Source: Paenibacillus sp. LHD-38
GTDB taxonomy: Bacteria > Bacillota > Bacilli > Paenibacillales > Paenibacillaceae
Direction: 5' to 3'
Assembly: GCF_031157315.1 (NCBI RefSeq)
Contig: NZ_JAVIFU010000006.1
Location: 124,001 to 188,000, forward strand
Length of the DNA: 64,000 nt
Both the position numbers and the translations under genes were made by a program. This document shows, piece by piece, positions 34,341 to 43,759 of this stretch. Below the pieces are notes generated by a model. It was not told where the DNA came from and made no database searches. It saw only the letters and a program-made list of their open reading frames with translations. How positions within the stretch are numbered: the first letter of the stretch is position 1; each line of letters begins with the position of its first letter.

Positions 34341-34822
34341 GGACCGTAACCAATCCGGGGCATGTTCCCATAAGTAAGCGAGCCGTAGAAATGCGGCGTG
34401 GCAGAAACAACTCCTGGGAGCCGTTCCCCAATGCGTGACGGCCGAGCCATTCTGTACATCGCACATTTAGGCTGATTATATTTTTTTTTCAGCCTATCGG
34501 GATAAGGTGACCTGTGTCCATCACGCACGATCCATTCTGGCTCCGGCTTCGCTATGCGTCAAGCATAATAGATCTAAAAACTGCGACTGTAAACAGTTCA
34601 CCGATAATGTAGGGGCGGGCGAGGGGAGGCTGATTTAATCAGTAGCAAGCGAATGCTTGCTACCTTTTGTATTGAAAATTCTTTCTATTGAACTTACAGG
34701 AAATGAACTTATGGTTAAGACTGGGAGAGGGTTGTAACCTTAGTATCTTTATGAGAGGGAACTAAAGATGATTTAATCGATTGTGGATATAGCCGTGAAG
34801 TGAGTCGAGGTTTGGGGGAAAC
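34341..34822. other. Gene-free stretch with one hairpin
   Basis: No convincing coding frame was seen. The only clear element is the terminator-like hairpin at 34642-34668. Confidence 0.45.
34642..34668 (+). terminator. Terminator-like hairpin
   Basis: GTAGCAAGC and GCTTGCTAC form a perfect 9-bp stem around GAAT, followed by CTTTTG. No intact gene precedes it closely. Confidence 0.5.
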
Positions 34823-35189
34823 GTGTTTTTTATTGTCCCCATTCAATGGCTTCAGCTGCCCAATGGTCAACTGTCATCCGAGAACGGCGGCTGCGTAACC
34901 ACCGGAACTGGAATCTTCTTGGCTTTGATACCGAAGGCTTTCACCAAGCCATTGACGTGTCGAGGGCAATCTTCTCCAAGAAATCAGAATTTTTCAAATA
35001 TCTGGCATCCCTCGCGTTATCGATAAAGAGGTTCTCCGGCCGCAAAAATGACCAGTTTCTTCCCCAGTCGATAATACCCGCGTAGGTTGACCGGTAGATT
35101 TCGGAGGGAATGACATTTTAGGCGTCACGTGTATCCGGCCCTATACCACCATTCTAAAACCGGATACACCGCTGCCGCCCGCATTGATA

Positions 35190-35437
35190 TGAACGGAATG
35201 AAATAATCAGCTCCCACCGGTTCGCAATATTGGTCCGATCGTCCAGCTCGATAAAGGTATCGACGTTGCGGGAGCCACGCCCTCATATTCCCGAAATGCG
35301 CGACCAAACGAAAATAAGAACCTTCCGCGCAATACCCCGCAACCAATATCGCTGTTGACTTTTCATTGCAAGTCCGCCTTCGTAAGCCCGGTAATGAAAT
35401 CGACCATAACAAAAACAACCAAGATTTGAATGGCCTC
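35190..35437 (-). pseudogene. Probable phage holin relic
   Basis: On the minus strand the frame beginning near 35437 reads IQILVVFVMVDFITGLTKA, then after a stop KVNSDIGCGVLRGRFL, and in another frame NIANRWELIISF. This succession resembles phage holins of the TcdE/BhlA (Holin_4) type: a hydrophobic helix with VDxxTGL, a GxxGI(A/L)RK-like loop, then a helix containing YIANE. Multiple stops and frame changes mean it cannot make a holin. Similarity is judged by eye only. The adjoining 34823-35110 may be part of the same decayed prophage segment. Confidence 0.35.
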
Positions 35438-35555
35438 ATCCTAATCTACGTTTTAGTTATACATACTCAATGTTAGCTTAGGTGTGGTGGGCAACTGTCT
35501 AAAAAACGATCGTTTTTTAGACTTTATAAACATCAACTTAAAATACCCCAAAATG

Positions 35556-35875
35556 ATCATTGTTTCAGTCTATTAAATCGTCTATTAACATCACACTGGG
35601 AGTAGATACCAGCACGCCGGCAGGCAAGCTTTTTTTCGCTATTATGGCAGGTTTAGCTGAAATGGAGGCAGAGACAATTCGAGAAAGAACCCAGGCCGGC
35701 TTACAAGCCGCTCGGCTCGAGGTAGAAAAGGAGGAAGACCGCCATTGGATAAGAGCAAAGTTGAAATGGCGTTGCTTCTGTATGACAGTCGGAAATATAC
35801 CATAAAAGAAATAACCGAGCAGACCGGAGTATCTAAAGCAAAGTTATATCAAGTTCTCAAGAACAAAAACGCTTG
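35556..35875 (+). pseudogene. Serine recombinase (resolvase/invertase) C-terminal remnant with frameshift
   Basis: The frame from about 35560 reads GVDTSTPAGKLFFAIMAGLAEMEAE, then IRERTQAGLQAAR, the E-helix region of resolvases. The frame then breaks near 35718. In the shifted frame the sequence continues ARGRKGGRPPLDKSK and KEITEQTGVSKAKLYQVLK, the C-terminal helix-turn-helix, to a TGA at 35873-35875. The N-terminal catalytic Ser domain is absent. This is a dead Tn3-type resolvase or DNA invertase and marks a former mobile element. No terminal repeats were found. Confidence 0.8.
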
Positions 35876-36135
35876 AATCGGAAATTTTACTTACAGGCAG
35901 ATAACGCTATGACGAATGTGGATTGTCTGATTACCCACGACTCATGTCCTCTCGAATATTGTCAAAAAAACATAAACCTCTTTCTATTTCCGTCCATATC
36001 GAGTTCATTCAATGCAAATATACCGATGTTTGTGTTGATATTTTTGGTAGATTTGTTTTGTAATAGTGCAATGAGCACATTCATAGATTTTGGTAATATG
36101 GTAGATTTAAGGAAAAAATAATGGAGTGAAGATTG

Positions 36136-38976
36136 ATGAGACCACGGTTTATGCTTTTAGTTTGTGGATTTTTGCTGCTGACGCTGCTTCTGCCCTTTCA
36201 GGCAGCAGCAGAGTCCGGTTCCCCGGTGGTAGCAGAGAGTTTGAATTCGGGTGTAACGATGGTTGCAGGAGGAACGGGTCATACTCTCGATCTAAAACAG
36301 AACGGAACCGTCTGGGCGTGGGGAAACAATGAATATGGTCAACTGGGCGATGGAACTACGACAGACCATCATTTTACTCCGGTTCAAGTGCAGGGTCTCG
36401 ATTCGGTGTCCGAAATCGCGGCGGGTGATTCACATAGTTTGGCACTCAAAAGCGACGGAACCGTCTGGGCGTGGGGATCGGTGTGGGGAATGGGCAGCAA
36501 ATATTCCCCCGTTCAGGTAAGCGATCTTAGCTCCGTGGTCGCCATTGCTTCAGGGCATTATCATAATTTGGCGGTAAAAAGCGATGGAACGGTATGGGCG
36601 TGGGGGCGGAATATCTACGGTGAATTGGGCGATGGAAGCAGGACAGACCGTAATACTCCTGTTCAAGTACAGGGTCTCGGCTCGGTGGTCGACGTTGCTG
36701 CGGGTCATCTCCATAGTTTGGCGCTTAAAAGCGACGGAACCGTCTGGGCGTGGGGAATCAATGAATCAGGCCAAAACGGGGTGCCCGGCGGCTTGACCTT
36801 CTACGATGGACCCTACACAACCAACTACCGTCATACTCCTGTTCAAGTAGAGGGTCTCAGTTCGGTGGTAGCCATCGCGGCGGGTTATTCGCATAGTTTG
36901 GCGGTGAAAAGCGATGGAACCGTCTGGGCGTGGGGAGATAATTCTTCTGGCGAACTCGGCGATGGAAGCACAACAACCCGTTATACTCCCGTTCAGGTAA
37001 CCAATCTCGGTTCGGTGACCGACATCGCTGCGGGCTCTTCGCATACTTTGGCGCTCAAAAGCGATGGAACCGTCTGGACGTGGGGCCATAATTATTCTGG
37101 CCAACTGGGCGATGGAAGCACGACCAGCAGTTCTTCCCCCGTTCAAGTATCCGAGCTCGATTCGGTGTACGCCATCGCGACGAATGATGGTTCGCATAGT
37201 TTGGCGGTGAAAAGCGACGGAACTGTTTGGGCGTGGGGGAATAATTCGTTAGGCCAACTCGGCGATGGAACCACGATAAACCGTTATACTCCCGTACAAG
37301 TTGCCAATCCTGAAGCCCCACAGTGGCCTGAGTACGACGTGCTGACGGTTACCGATGTGACCTATAACAGCGTACAACTGAATTGGCAGCACGCCACGGA
37401 TGAGACGAGTATAGACAAGTACTTGGTATACCAAGACAACACGCTGCTGGCTACCCTGAACGGGGACGTGATCAGCTATGAAGTGAAGGGGCTGTCTCCA
37501 AATTCGTCCTACCTCTTTTCACTGATCGCCGTCGATGCCGATGGCAACCAAAGTGTGAAAAAAGAAGAGACGGTCACTACTGCTGCAAATAATCCGGTAC
37601 CAGAAGCAGAAACGCTGCTTTACCGGTTTAACGGAACCATTCTCGACTTTGACCAAAGTCGTATTATTTGGAAAGAGACCGGCGATAAATCGCTCTGGAT
37701 GTACAACCGTGCTGATAAAAGCCAAGTAAAAGTTTACGATGCCAACGGGTCCAATCGTACCATTAGTACTGCGAAGTTATCCGCTGACGGCGTTGTGTAT
37801 TCCATATCCGGCACTGGGACTCATTATTGGAAGGACGGCGCGGTTCAAAATAGTTGGGACACATTGGACACGGCGAGACCGTACGAAGTAAAAGGGAATT
37901 TTGCGGTATTTGGCCACAACGTTGTGAATGTAAAGACGAGAGAGTCCCGATCTTTGCTAAATTCGAGTTTTAAAAATAGGAACTCATTTGATCTGTCGGC
38001 TGACGGAACGGTAGTTTATGAGTTTATTAACGGCATTCGCTACCACCTCCCCGACGATACGTTCACGACGTTTAATCCGCCTTCGCCCGAATACCCTAAT
38101 ACATACAACGGGCCTTTGACGGACGGAAAAAACATACTCTACAACGCATACACGGAATATGAAGGTTATTCTAAGTGGTCGCTCCAAGTTCGCAGCGCCG
38201 ATGGCCAGGTTACCAAGATAGCCTTGAACCCTATTGATAGTGCAGATTATTATAATACCGACCCGAGAACATCGTACCAGATCAATAACGGATGGATTGC
38301 CTATAAGGAGTATAACAAGGAAATAGCTCGTTGGACCTTGAAAGTCCGGTCGCCGGAAGGCGAGACAAAACAAGCTTATACAGCCCCTAAATGGTGGCAG
38401 TTGACCGGCGTGCCTCTCTCCATCAAGCAGTTGGGACCGGACGGCACGGTAGCGTTCACGTTCAAAGACACAACTTACCTTTATTCCGCCCAAGAGGGCA
38501 AACTCTTGTATTCTTTCAGTGGTCCGGGAGAGTTGCACTACCAGGATGGCATATGGTACCGGATTGACGGCGGTTCATTGTATCAGGTTGATCCGAACCA
38601 ACTCCAGCTTTCCGATTCCAAAACTTATCAAACCGGCGGATCCAATTATGAGTATTCGTTGTATTATGGGTACATATCGTCCCCAGGACAAGAGTTGAGC
38701 GGATCTTGGAGCCCCCCTGAAGGTTTCCATGGAGTCGTTAAGGTCTCCATGGTTTCCCCGGAAGGGGAAGATTATGACCTCAGTCTGGAGACCGTGGGCG
38801 AGGGTAACCGATTGCCGGAAGATACGACGTTACTCACAAATGGTACCGAGTACAGTGCTACCGAGGTGCCCGGAGGTTACAGAGCAGAGTGGAGAGTTAA
38901 GGGGCATACGGGCAATGATTATAGTCGGGATAAGAAGGTTTTCGTCTATGTGAGCATCAAATATGACAATCACTGA
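36136..38976 (+). CDS. Secreted RCC1-repeat protein with fibronectin III and C-terminal beta domains
   Basis: About 946 residues with a signal peptide ending near QAAA. Residues ~40-393 are seven RCC1-type repeats of about 50 residues (SVxxIAAGxxHSLALKSDGTVWAWG, then GQLGDGxTTxRxTPVQV), enough for one seven-bladed propeller. A fibronectin type III domain follows at ~400-485. Residues ~490-830 hold tryptophan-rich beta repeats that look like a second propeller, and a terminal beta-sandwich closes the protein. The ATG at 36136 behind GGAG is preferred over TTG 36133. It is likely a secreted binding or adhesion protein; no catalytic motif is seen. It stands alone, in a decayed region. Confidence 0.82.
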   Translation: MRPRFMLLVCGFLLLTLLLPFQAAAESGSPVVAESLNSGVTMVAGGTGHTLDLKQNGTVWAWGNNEYGQLGDGTTTDHHFTPVQVQGLDSVSEIAAGDSHSLALKSDGTVWAWGSVWGMGSKYSPVQVSDLSSVVAIASGHYHNLAVKSDGTVWAWGRNIYGELGDGSRTDRNTPVQVQGLGSVVDVAAGHLHSLALKSDGTVWAWGINESGQNGVPGGLTFYDGPYTTNYRHTPVQVEGLSSVVAIAAGYSHSLAVKSDGTVWAWGDNSSGELGDGSTTTRYTPVQVTNLGSVTDIAAGSSHTLALKSDGTVWTWGHNYSGQLGDGSTTSSSSPVQVSELDSVYAIATNDGSHSLAVKSDGTVWAWGNNSLGQLGDGTTINRYTPVQVANPEAPQWPEYDVLTVTDVTYNSVQLNWQHATDETSIDKYLVYQDNTLLATLNGDVISYEVKGLSPNSSYLFSLIAVDADGNQSVKKEETVTTAANNPVPEAETLLYRFNGTILDFDQSRIIWKETGDKSLWMYNRADKSQVKVYDANGSNRTISTAKLSADGVVYSISGTGTHYWKDGAVQNSWDTLDTARPYEVKGNFAVFGHNVVNVKTRESRSLLNSSFKNRNSFDLSADGTVVYEFINGIRYHLPDDTFTTFNPPSPEYPNTYNGPLTDGKNILYNAYTEYEGYSKWSLQVRSADGQVTKIALNPIDSADYYNTDPRTSYQINNGWIAYKEYNKEIARWTLKVRSPEGETKQAYTAPKWWQLTGVPLSIKQLGPDGTVAFTFKDTTYLYSAQEGKLLYSFSGPGELHYQDGIWYRIDGGSLYQVDPNQLQLSDSKTYQTGGSNYEYSLYYGYISSPGQELSGSWSPPEGFHGVVKVSMVSPEGEDYDLSLETVGEGNRLPEDTTLLTNGTEYSATEVPGGYRAEWRVKGHTGNDYSRDKKVFVYVSIKYDNH
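36270..37310 (+). repeat. Tandem ~150-bp coding repeat of the RCC1 propeller
   Basis: Seven in-frame units share the block AAAAGCGAYGGAACCGTCTG followed by GGCGTGGGG. DNA identity between units is high at this block, showing recent unit duplication or gene conversion. Confidence 0.85.
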
Positions 38977-39001
38977 AGATGTTGACGGAAGCTTAATGGC
39001 C

Positions 39002-39030
39002 GGCCGCGGGGTCTCCCCGCGGCCTTCTTT
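39002..39030 (+). terminator. Intrinsic terminator of the RCC1 gene
   Basis: GGCCGCGGGG pairs perfectly with CCCCGCGGCC around TCT, followed by TTCTTT. Confidence 0.85.
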
Positions 39031-39262
39031 GCACCCGCGATTTGTTGATAAGGCCGGAAGCAGATCCTCGGGCCTCCAGAAGCCTTTCCTTCATGAGGTC
39101 CCTCCCCCTCTTCGAACATCCGAAACCGTTCGGCAGCCTGCTGAACTATCGGGCAGGTTAATTGTAATAACTGCTAAATTGTTTAAGCATCATAAGGTGG
39201 AACTTTATGGAGTCCCTTACGTCTAAAAAGCTGTATGGGTAATTTTAAGGGGGACTTATCAA

Positions 39263-39634
39263 ATGTCCAAAATTTTTTTGTTATTCTTGATGGCAGTTTT
39301 TTTGTAGAGTGGGTGCTCAATTGATAAAGAAAAAGTTATTAATGAAATGCTTCCTGAAGAAGGGAAACATAGCCTGTATGTATTTAGTAAATTTATGTCT
39401 TCACAAGTAAAGGATAAACTTTCGAAGGACTTACTTGAATTCGTTAACGCAGAAGAAACTCAAAAGAAATTAGATATAAGGAAAACCCAATTTGTTGATG
39501 TTGAATATGAAAAGGATTATGTAAAAGCACTAAATATCAAGAAACATCCTTTGTTCGTTTTGCTAAATAAAGAGGGAATTGTCCTACAAACTAATGATAT
39601 AAATCAAGTTTTAAATTATGTACATGAAAAATGA
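39263..39634 (+). pseudogene. Lipoprotein gene interrupted by a stop codon in the lipobox
   Basis: From ATG 39263, with AAGGGGG 9 nt upstream, the frame reads MSKIFLLFLMAVFL, then TAG at 39305-39307, then SGCSIDKEK and on to a natural end. The stop replaces one residue of an otherwise perfect L-x-S-G-C lipobox. The mature ~105 residues (FVDVEYEKDYVKALNIKKHPLF) have a thioredoxin-like pattern without a CxxC. Base composition is AT-rich compared with neighbours, suggesting transfer. It is either a pseudogene, a recent mutation or a read-through case. Confidence 0.7.
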
Positions 39635-39649
39635 TTGAACTAAGCCAGG

Positions 39650-39955
39650 GTGCTCAAGGACAGCCAATACTTAGGTAAGGTATCGAATATCAGCAATCCT
39701 TATTATGGCTATAGATTCTGGGACGAAACCAAAAACAGGTACATCACAGCTTTATGGGATGCCAGCTGGACGACAGCAAACACCACGGCCAAAATCGCAA
39801 CCCTCTCGACTGCCGATGCAGCTGTAACGGCGGTGGGGATTGACGGAAGCTATAAGAGCCTGGAAGCGAGTGCAGGAGCTGTCAATGTGACGCTTACGGG
39901 CGCCCCCATATTCATTTATTCTGACCATAAAGTGAGTGTGTCTTCGGTTAATTGA
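39650..39955 (+). pseudogene. Orphan C-terminal fragment of a secreted glycoside hydrolase
   Basis: About 101 residues in frame after a TAA at 39641, with no ribosome binding site and no signal peptide. The text (NRYITALWDASWTTAN, AAVTAVGIDGSYKSL, VNVTLTGAPIFIYSD) resembles the C-terminal beta domain of large secreted glycosidases that end 'PIFVYSD'. The upstream catalytic part is missing. Identified by resemblance only. Confidence 0.55.
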
Positions 39956-39977
39956 CGGAATTCGCAGGGAAAAAAAC

Positions 39978-40027
39978 ATGTCGGACAAGAGAACAAAAGA
40001 GTTCTCTTCGCCCGGCATATTTTTTTC
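39978..40027 (+). terminator. Intrinsic terminator after the orphan fragment
   Basis: ATGTCGG...AGAGAAC pairs with GTTCTCT...CCGGCAT (G-U tolerant), followed by ATTTTTTTCCC. Confidence 0.75.
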
Positions 40028-40304
40028 CCATTCGGGGAAGTGACCTATTAACGGATTAGGTTACATCTTTTAAGATGCTAGTGTGGAAGACGCTCAATCC
40101 TATTCGTCCTGCGTAGGGATCGCAAGAAATGACATGCCCAGCAAAAACTGTCTATTGAGGTTTTATTTGCTTTTGATAAGGTTAATTTCAACATCCGATG
40201 ACATAAGGAATCGGGACGGGGGTGTGAGATAGCGGGATGTCTTTGTACTTGAATCGAACGGAGTATTGAGTCAGGACAATTATATGCGGGAAGGGAGTTC
40301 TGAG

Positions 40305-40778
40305 ATGAAACAACAAATCAAGATAGGTTCTATTATTATCGCAATGTTATTGTTCGTTCAATCCATAGTTATTGTGCCGACTGATGCCATCATTACGCAT
40401 GCGGCCGAATCGGAATCGGATGCGCGAAAACTGCTAAGCGGAAATACACGAGGCGTTTTGTTCCCGAACGATACACCGTTTATCGAAACCGGAGCTATAT
40501 ATGTTTGGCAGCAAGAAGGGCTTTATTCAACGTATTCCGAGCTTGTCGCTGCAGATCCTGGCGAAGGTTCAAAAATGACGGATGGATCTGTAACCGCTGT
40601 CATTCCAACGGCCAGTCAATCAGGTGCAGCTTACGGAACGCTTGTTTATGACCTGCAGGACGTATATAGGGTATCCGCCCTGCAGGTTTGGTCCGAATTT
40701 TCCGTGGAAAGCGGCTTGAAGCAGGTCGAGATTTATGCAAGTATCGACGGCGTTAATTACAACCGCTATTCCAAATAG
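40305..40778 (+). pseudogene. 5' fragment of a secreted discoidin-type protein
   Basis: About 157 residues. The ATG at 40305 has AAGGGAG 7 nt upstream and a good signal peptide (MKQQIKIGSIIIAMLLFVQS, cleavage near THAAES). The mature part holds the beginning of an F5/8C (discoidin)-like beta-sandwich (TDGSVTAVIP, VYDLQDVYRVSALQVW, GLKQVEIYASIDGVNY) and then stops at TAG. The full families continue with more of the domain and usually a catalytic module, so this looks like a truncated gene; a short secreted binding protein remains possible. No gene lies in 40779-41012. Confidence 0.5.
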
Positions 40779-41012
40779 CATCATTCCTGGTATTTCTACT
40801 GTTCTCCAAATTGGGCTTGAATTAACTTCAAATAGAAGAACTATTTGGTTTACTCGAAGCTGTGTTACCAAGAAGAACTCCTGAAATCTTCCTAGTGATA
40901 ATTTTAAACGAATCGATTTTCAGCCCTGTCCCGGATTCCGAGAAAGTCTGGGTCGCAATCCCCATTTACGAACTGTAAATCTCGGCTTCTATCCTGACTG
41001 GAGAAGGAATTT

Positions 41013-43100
41013 TCAACGGGAAGCCCCGTTAAGGTGAACACTTTCTAATCCGGCATGTGCCGTCTTCATGATGTTGACCATATCCGCATACGGCTGATCC
41101 TGCTGATTGACCAGGCCAACGTTGTAGCTCTCGCCGTCCGGACGCCCGGTAACCGGCTGATCATAGTAGGAATACCAGCCTGAGCCGACAAACAGCGGAT
41201 GCGCGGCCTGGCTTTCCGCAAAAGCTTGGTATGCCAATCCTCTTTCCTTTATGCTTGTTGTCACCGTAGCCGCACTGATATAGGAAAGACCGCGTTCGGA
41301 CGAGCCGAATGAATGCTCCAGATTCAATAGGGGTTTTCCGTAACCTTCGTATCTGGAAATCCAGCTCGCGTTCCTTGAATAGCTGTCAACGGAAAAGACG
41401 TCTACAAAATCCATGGCCGCATGATCCCAATCCAAGCTGGTTCGCCAGGTAGGAACGATAGACGTGCCCAGGAAGAGATGGTTCGGATCGTATTTTTTAA
41501 TAATGTCCCTGATCAAGGAATGGTAAGTTCTGGATGCCAGCCTGATATATTCCGATACATCGGCCGCGGGAACTTTGGCGATTTCGACCGGGATATCCTT
41601 CAAAGCGTCAAACGATGCAGCGTTCGTGCCCAGAACCTGATTGACCGCGGCGAGGTTGCCATTATATCTTGGCGCAAGAAAATCAACGAATGCGCTTTTC
41701 GCCGGTGAGGACGAAGAATAAGTCAGCACCTGTTTGACGATATCGGCATTCCAACCCGCTTCATTATCGTAGGTATAGCCGATCAACCACTTGCTGTATC
41801 TCGCATTTTGAAGCTGTGCCTTCAGCGCGTTCTCGATGATGGGCCCGCTCTGCGGATCAAAAACGTCGTACGTCCATTGTATCCTTCTCAAATTCGAGGG
41901 GTCTTGCAGCGATTGAATGTACGGAAATGTTATGTTTTTCGGTTTGGTCCACTTACTGAAGGTGTTAAAGCCCCACTGGATCAAACGCTTCTTCGTAATA
42001 TCCTCCCATTTCGACTCAAATCCGCTTCCGTATTTTTTCATGACATTGGCGACGATGAAACTGACGTATTCGCCGCCCGCATCTCTGGTGTAGGCGGGAG
42101 CGTAAGCGGTACGATCGGGCAATTCCTCAAAAATTTGCTTGAGGGTGCCTTCCGGTTTCAGGATCGGCGTCTTATATCCGGACTCCCACAAACTTGTCGC
42201 ATCCACTCCTTTAACAATAAAGGGATATCCGTCCGGCGTAATAAACCACCATTTTCCGTTAATTGTTTGAAGCCTGAAATACCCGGTGCTAGCTTGCTTT
42301 CCTAAGCTTTTCATGCCTCCATATTGATCATAACTTGTGGGATCCAGCGAAACGTTCGCCAAGGCAGCGGCCTCACTGGCATATTCCATCCGCAACTGAG
42401 CGTCGGTTGTAACCTTTCCGGGCCAGGTTTCGTTCATCCATTGACCGAACTTGTCCGCCAGCAGGGCCTCCTTCTTTAATTCAGCTTTCAATTCTTCCGC
42501 GGTAAGAGCGGGACTCGGCTTTTGCAATTCAACGCCCGTACCGATACCGCTATAAATCTCAACTTCCGTCAGCGGAATATGTTGATAGGCTTGGGTACGT
42601 CTAATGTTCAGTACGATAAATCTGGCCGTCTTGTCTGACATCGGAACGGTTACCGAATAGTTTAAGTCGGTACCCGTTCTTACGTGTCTGGTTGCAATGT
42701 AATAACCCGTCGCCGACTCGGGACGGTACTTTACGGTAATGTCCTTAAATCCCCAATATTTGTTGGGTGAATTCAAGACCACGCGGATCTGGTGCAAAGG
42801 GTAGTCCTTCAACAGATCAATTACTACGTTTACGGTTGAGTGAGAGGTTGCGCTACCCATCCAGCCTGCGTAAGCCGGGGTACCGTCGAACAAGACGCCG
42901 TCCGCCGAGGATATAACCCCAGACTCGTTCCAGTCGGGAGAGTTCCCTGCGTTCGGAACAGGGCTATGAATATAGTTTCCTGTCTTTAGCATAGTGTCTT
43001 CACCTCTAACTTTACCGATTGGGACAAAAACGGTTGTAACGACAAATGCCAATAAGAACGTCAAAATAGCGCTGCGATTAAACTTGGATTTTTTGTTCAT
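41013..43100 (-). CDS. Secreted agarase/GH-A-clan-like glycoside hydrolase with N-terminal discoidin domain
   Basis: 695 residues with a signal peptide (cleavage near VRGED). Residues ~35-190 form a discoidin/F5-8C-type carbohydrate-binding domain ending EVEIYSGIG. The rest is a TIM-barrel glycosidase of the GH50/agarase-like group. It shows KWWFITPDGYPFIVKGVD, the acid/base candidate in YTYDNEAGW near 428, LFLGTSI, DVFSVDSYS and a second Glu in LLNLEHSFG near 587 as nucleophile candidate. It would act outside the cell on a galactan-like or related polymer. The region on both sides holds fragments of similar secreted enzymes. The substrate is not assured. Confidence 0.75.
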   Translation of the reverse strand: MNKKSKFNRSAILTFLLAFVVTTVFVPIGKVRGEDTMLKTGNYIHSPVPNAGNSPDWNESGVISSADGVLFDGTPAYAGWMGSATSHSTVNVVIDLLKDYPLHQIRVVLNSPNKYWGFKDITVKYRPESATGYYIATRHVRTGTDLNYSVTVPMSDKTARFIVLNIRRTQAYQHIPLTEVEIYSGIGTGVELQKPSPALTAEELKAELKKEALLADKFGQWMNETWPGKVTTDAQLRMEYASEAAALANVSLDPTSYDQYGGMKSLGKQASTGYFRLQTINGKWWFITPDGYPFIVKGVDATSLWESGYKTPILKPEGTLKQIFEELPDRTAYAPAYTRDAGGEYVSFIVANVMKKYGSGFESKWEDITKKRLIQWGFNTFSKWTKPKNITFPYIQSLQDPSNLRRIQWTYDVFDPQSGPIIENALKAQLQNARYSKWLIGYTYDNEAGWNADIVKQVLTYSSSSPAKSAFVDFLAPRYNGNLAAVNQVLGTNAASFDALKDIPVEIAKVPAADVSEYIRLASRTYHSLIRDIIKKYDPNHLFLGTSIVPTWRTSLDWDHAAMDFVDVFSVDSYSRNASWISRYEGYGKPLLNLEHSFGSSERGLSYISAATVTTSIKERGLAYQAFAESQAAHPLFVGSGWYSYYDQPVTGRPDGESYNVGLVNQQDQPYADMVNIMKTAHAGLESVHLNGASR

Positions 43101-43377
43101 ATTTATGTAGAGCCTCCAGTTAGTGATACTCCCTATATCGTCATCTCGAACGGTTAATATTAGTGTTAAGTTTTTAAATTTTTTACGTGTAACACTGGAA
43201 GAGCTGTGAATGAGAAGCCAGCACCACTGAGTTAGCAGAATTGTTGCGGCCGTACCTCAATCACACGGGCATCACGGAAGCGATAATGACCATCATAATC
43301 CGAAGCACAAAAAGAAGAAGCACACCGTGTTCGATGTTTTCGATGAACGTTGCTAGAACTGCCGGACGAAAGAACAG

Positions 43378-43516
43378 TCTATGGACACTCGTACACCGCG
43401 GAAAGGGATTCATCACGGCTTCCGTTACAGATCCATTTGGTAACGTTCTTGGCATTATGTATAATTCTCACTATTTAGAGATGCTGAATTTCAGAATTCA
43501 GGGACGGAAAGAATAA
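43378..43516 (+). pseudogene. 3' remnant of a VOC/glyoxalase-family gene
   Basis: The last ~45 codons before TAA read GKGFITASVTDPFGNVLGI and MYNSHYLEML, the typical C-terminal strand and metal-site end of VOC-superfamily proteins. The ~130 bp upstream in this frame do not resemble the family, so the 5' part is lost. Confidence 0.6.
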
Positions 43517-43759
43517 TTGAAATAGAAAAATTAGTAAATTCACACACCTATAGAATGCTTTAAACAACGGGCACGTTAGTTTTGCCGCGGCAGCTGCTCC
43601 CTGTTTTCATTGAACCAATTGGAGAATTCGTTTAACCAAAGGTTGGATAGGTAGCGAATTGCTGTGTTCCCTTTTATCATATTTCGATAGCCACCAATCG
43701 GCGGTTTTTTTGTATCAAAACAGGGGAAATTAACCTCAAAATGTTCCTGGAGGGCCCCG
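43517..43759. other. Short gene-free gap
   Basis: No gene was recognised. A weak hairpin with a T-tract (CCACCAATCGGCGGTTTTTTT near 43690-43712) may be an orphan terminator. Confidence 0.35.

Noticed and set aside
33968..34438. 156-codon plus-strand frame
   Set aside because: It overlaps the better small membrane-protein frame at 34026 and has a Cys/Arg/Ser-rich composition unlike neighbouring proteins.
34846..35085. 79-codon plus-strand frame
   Set aside because: The opposite strand in the same interval has an equally long coding-like frame, and neither has a start signal; treated as relic DNA.
35873..36121. 82-codon plus-strand frame before the RCC1 gene
   Set aside because: AT-rich, no ribosome binding site, no protein-like pattern; it overlaps the end of the recombinase remnant and is probably the RCC1 promoter region.
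36270..37310. Evenly spaced repeats that could suggest a CRISPR or satellite array
   Set aside because: The repeats are in-frame ~150-bp units encoding RCC1 blades within one long gene; spacers are coding and similar.
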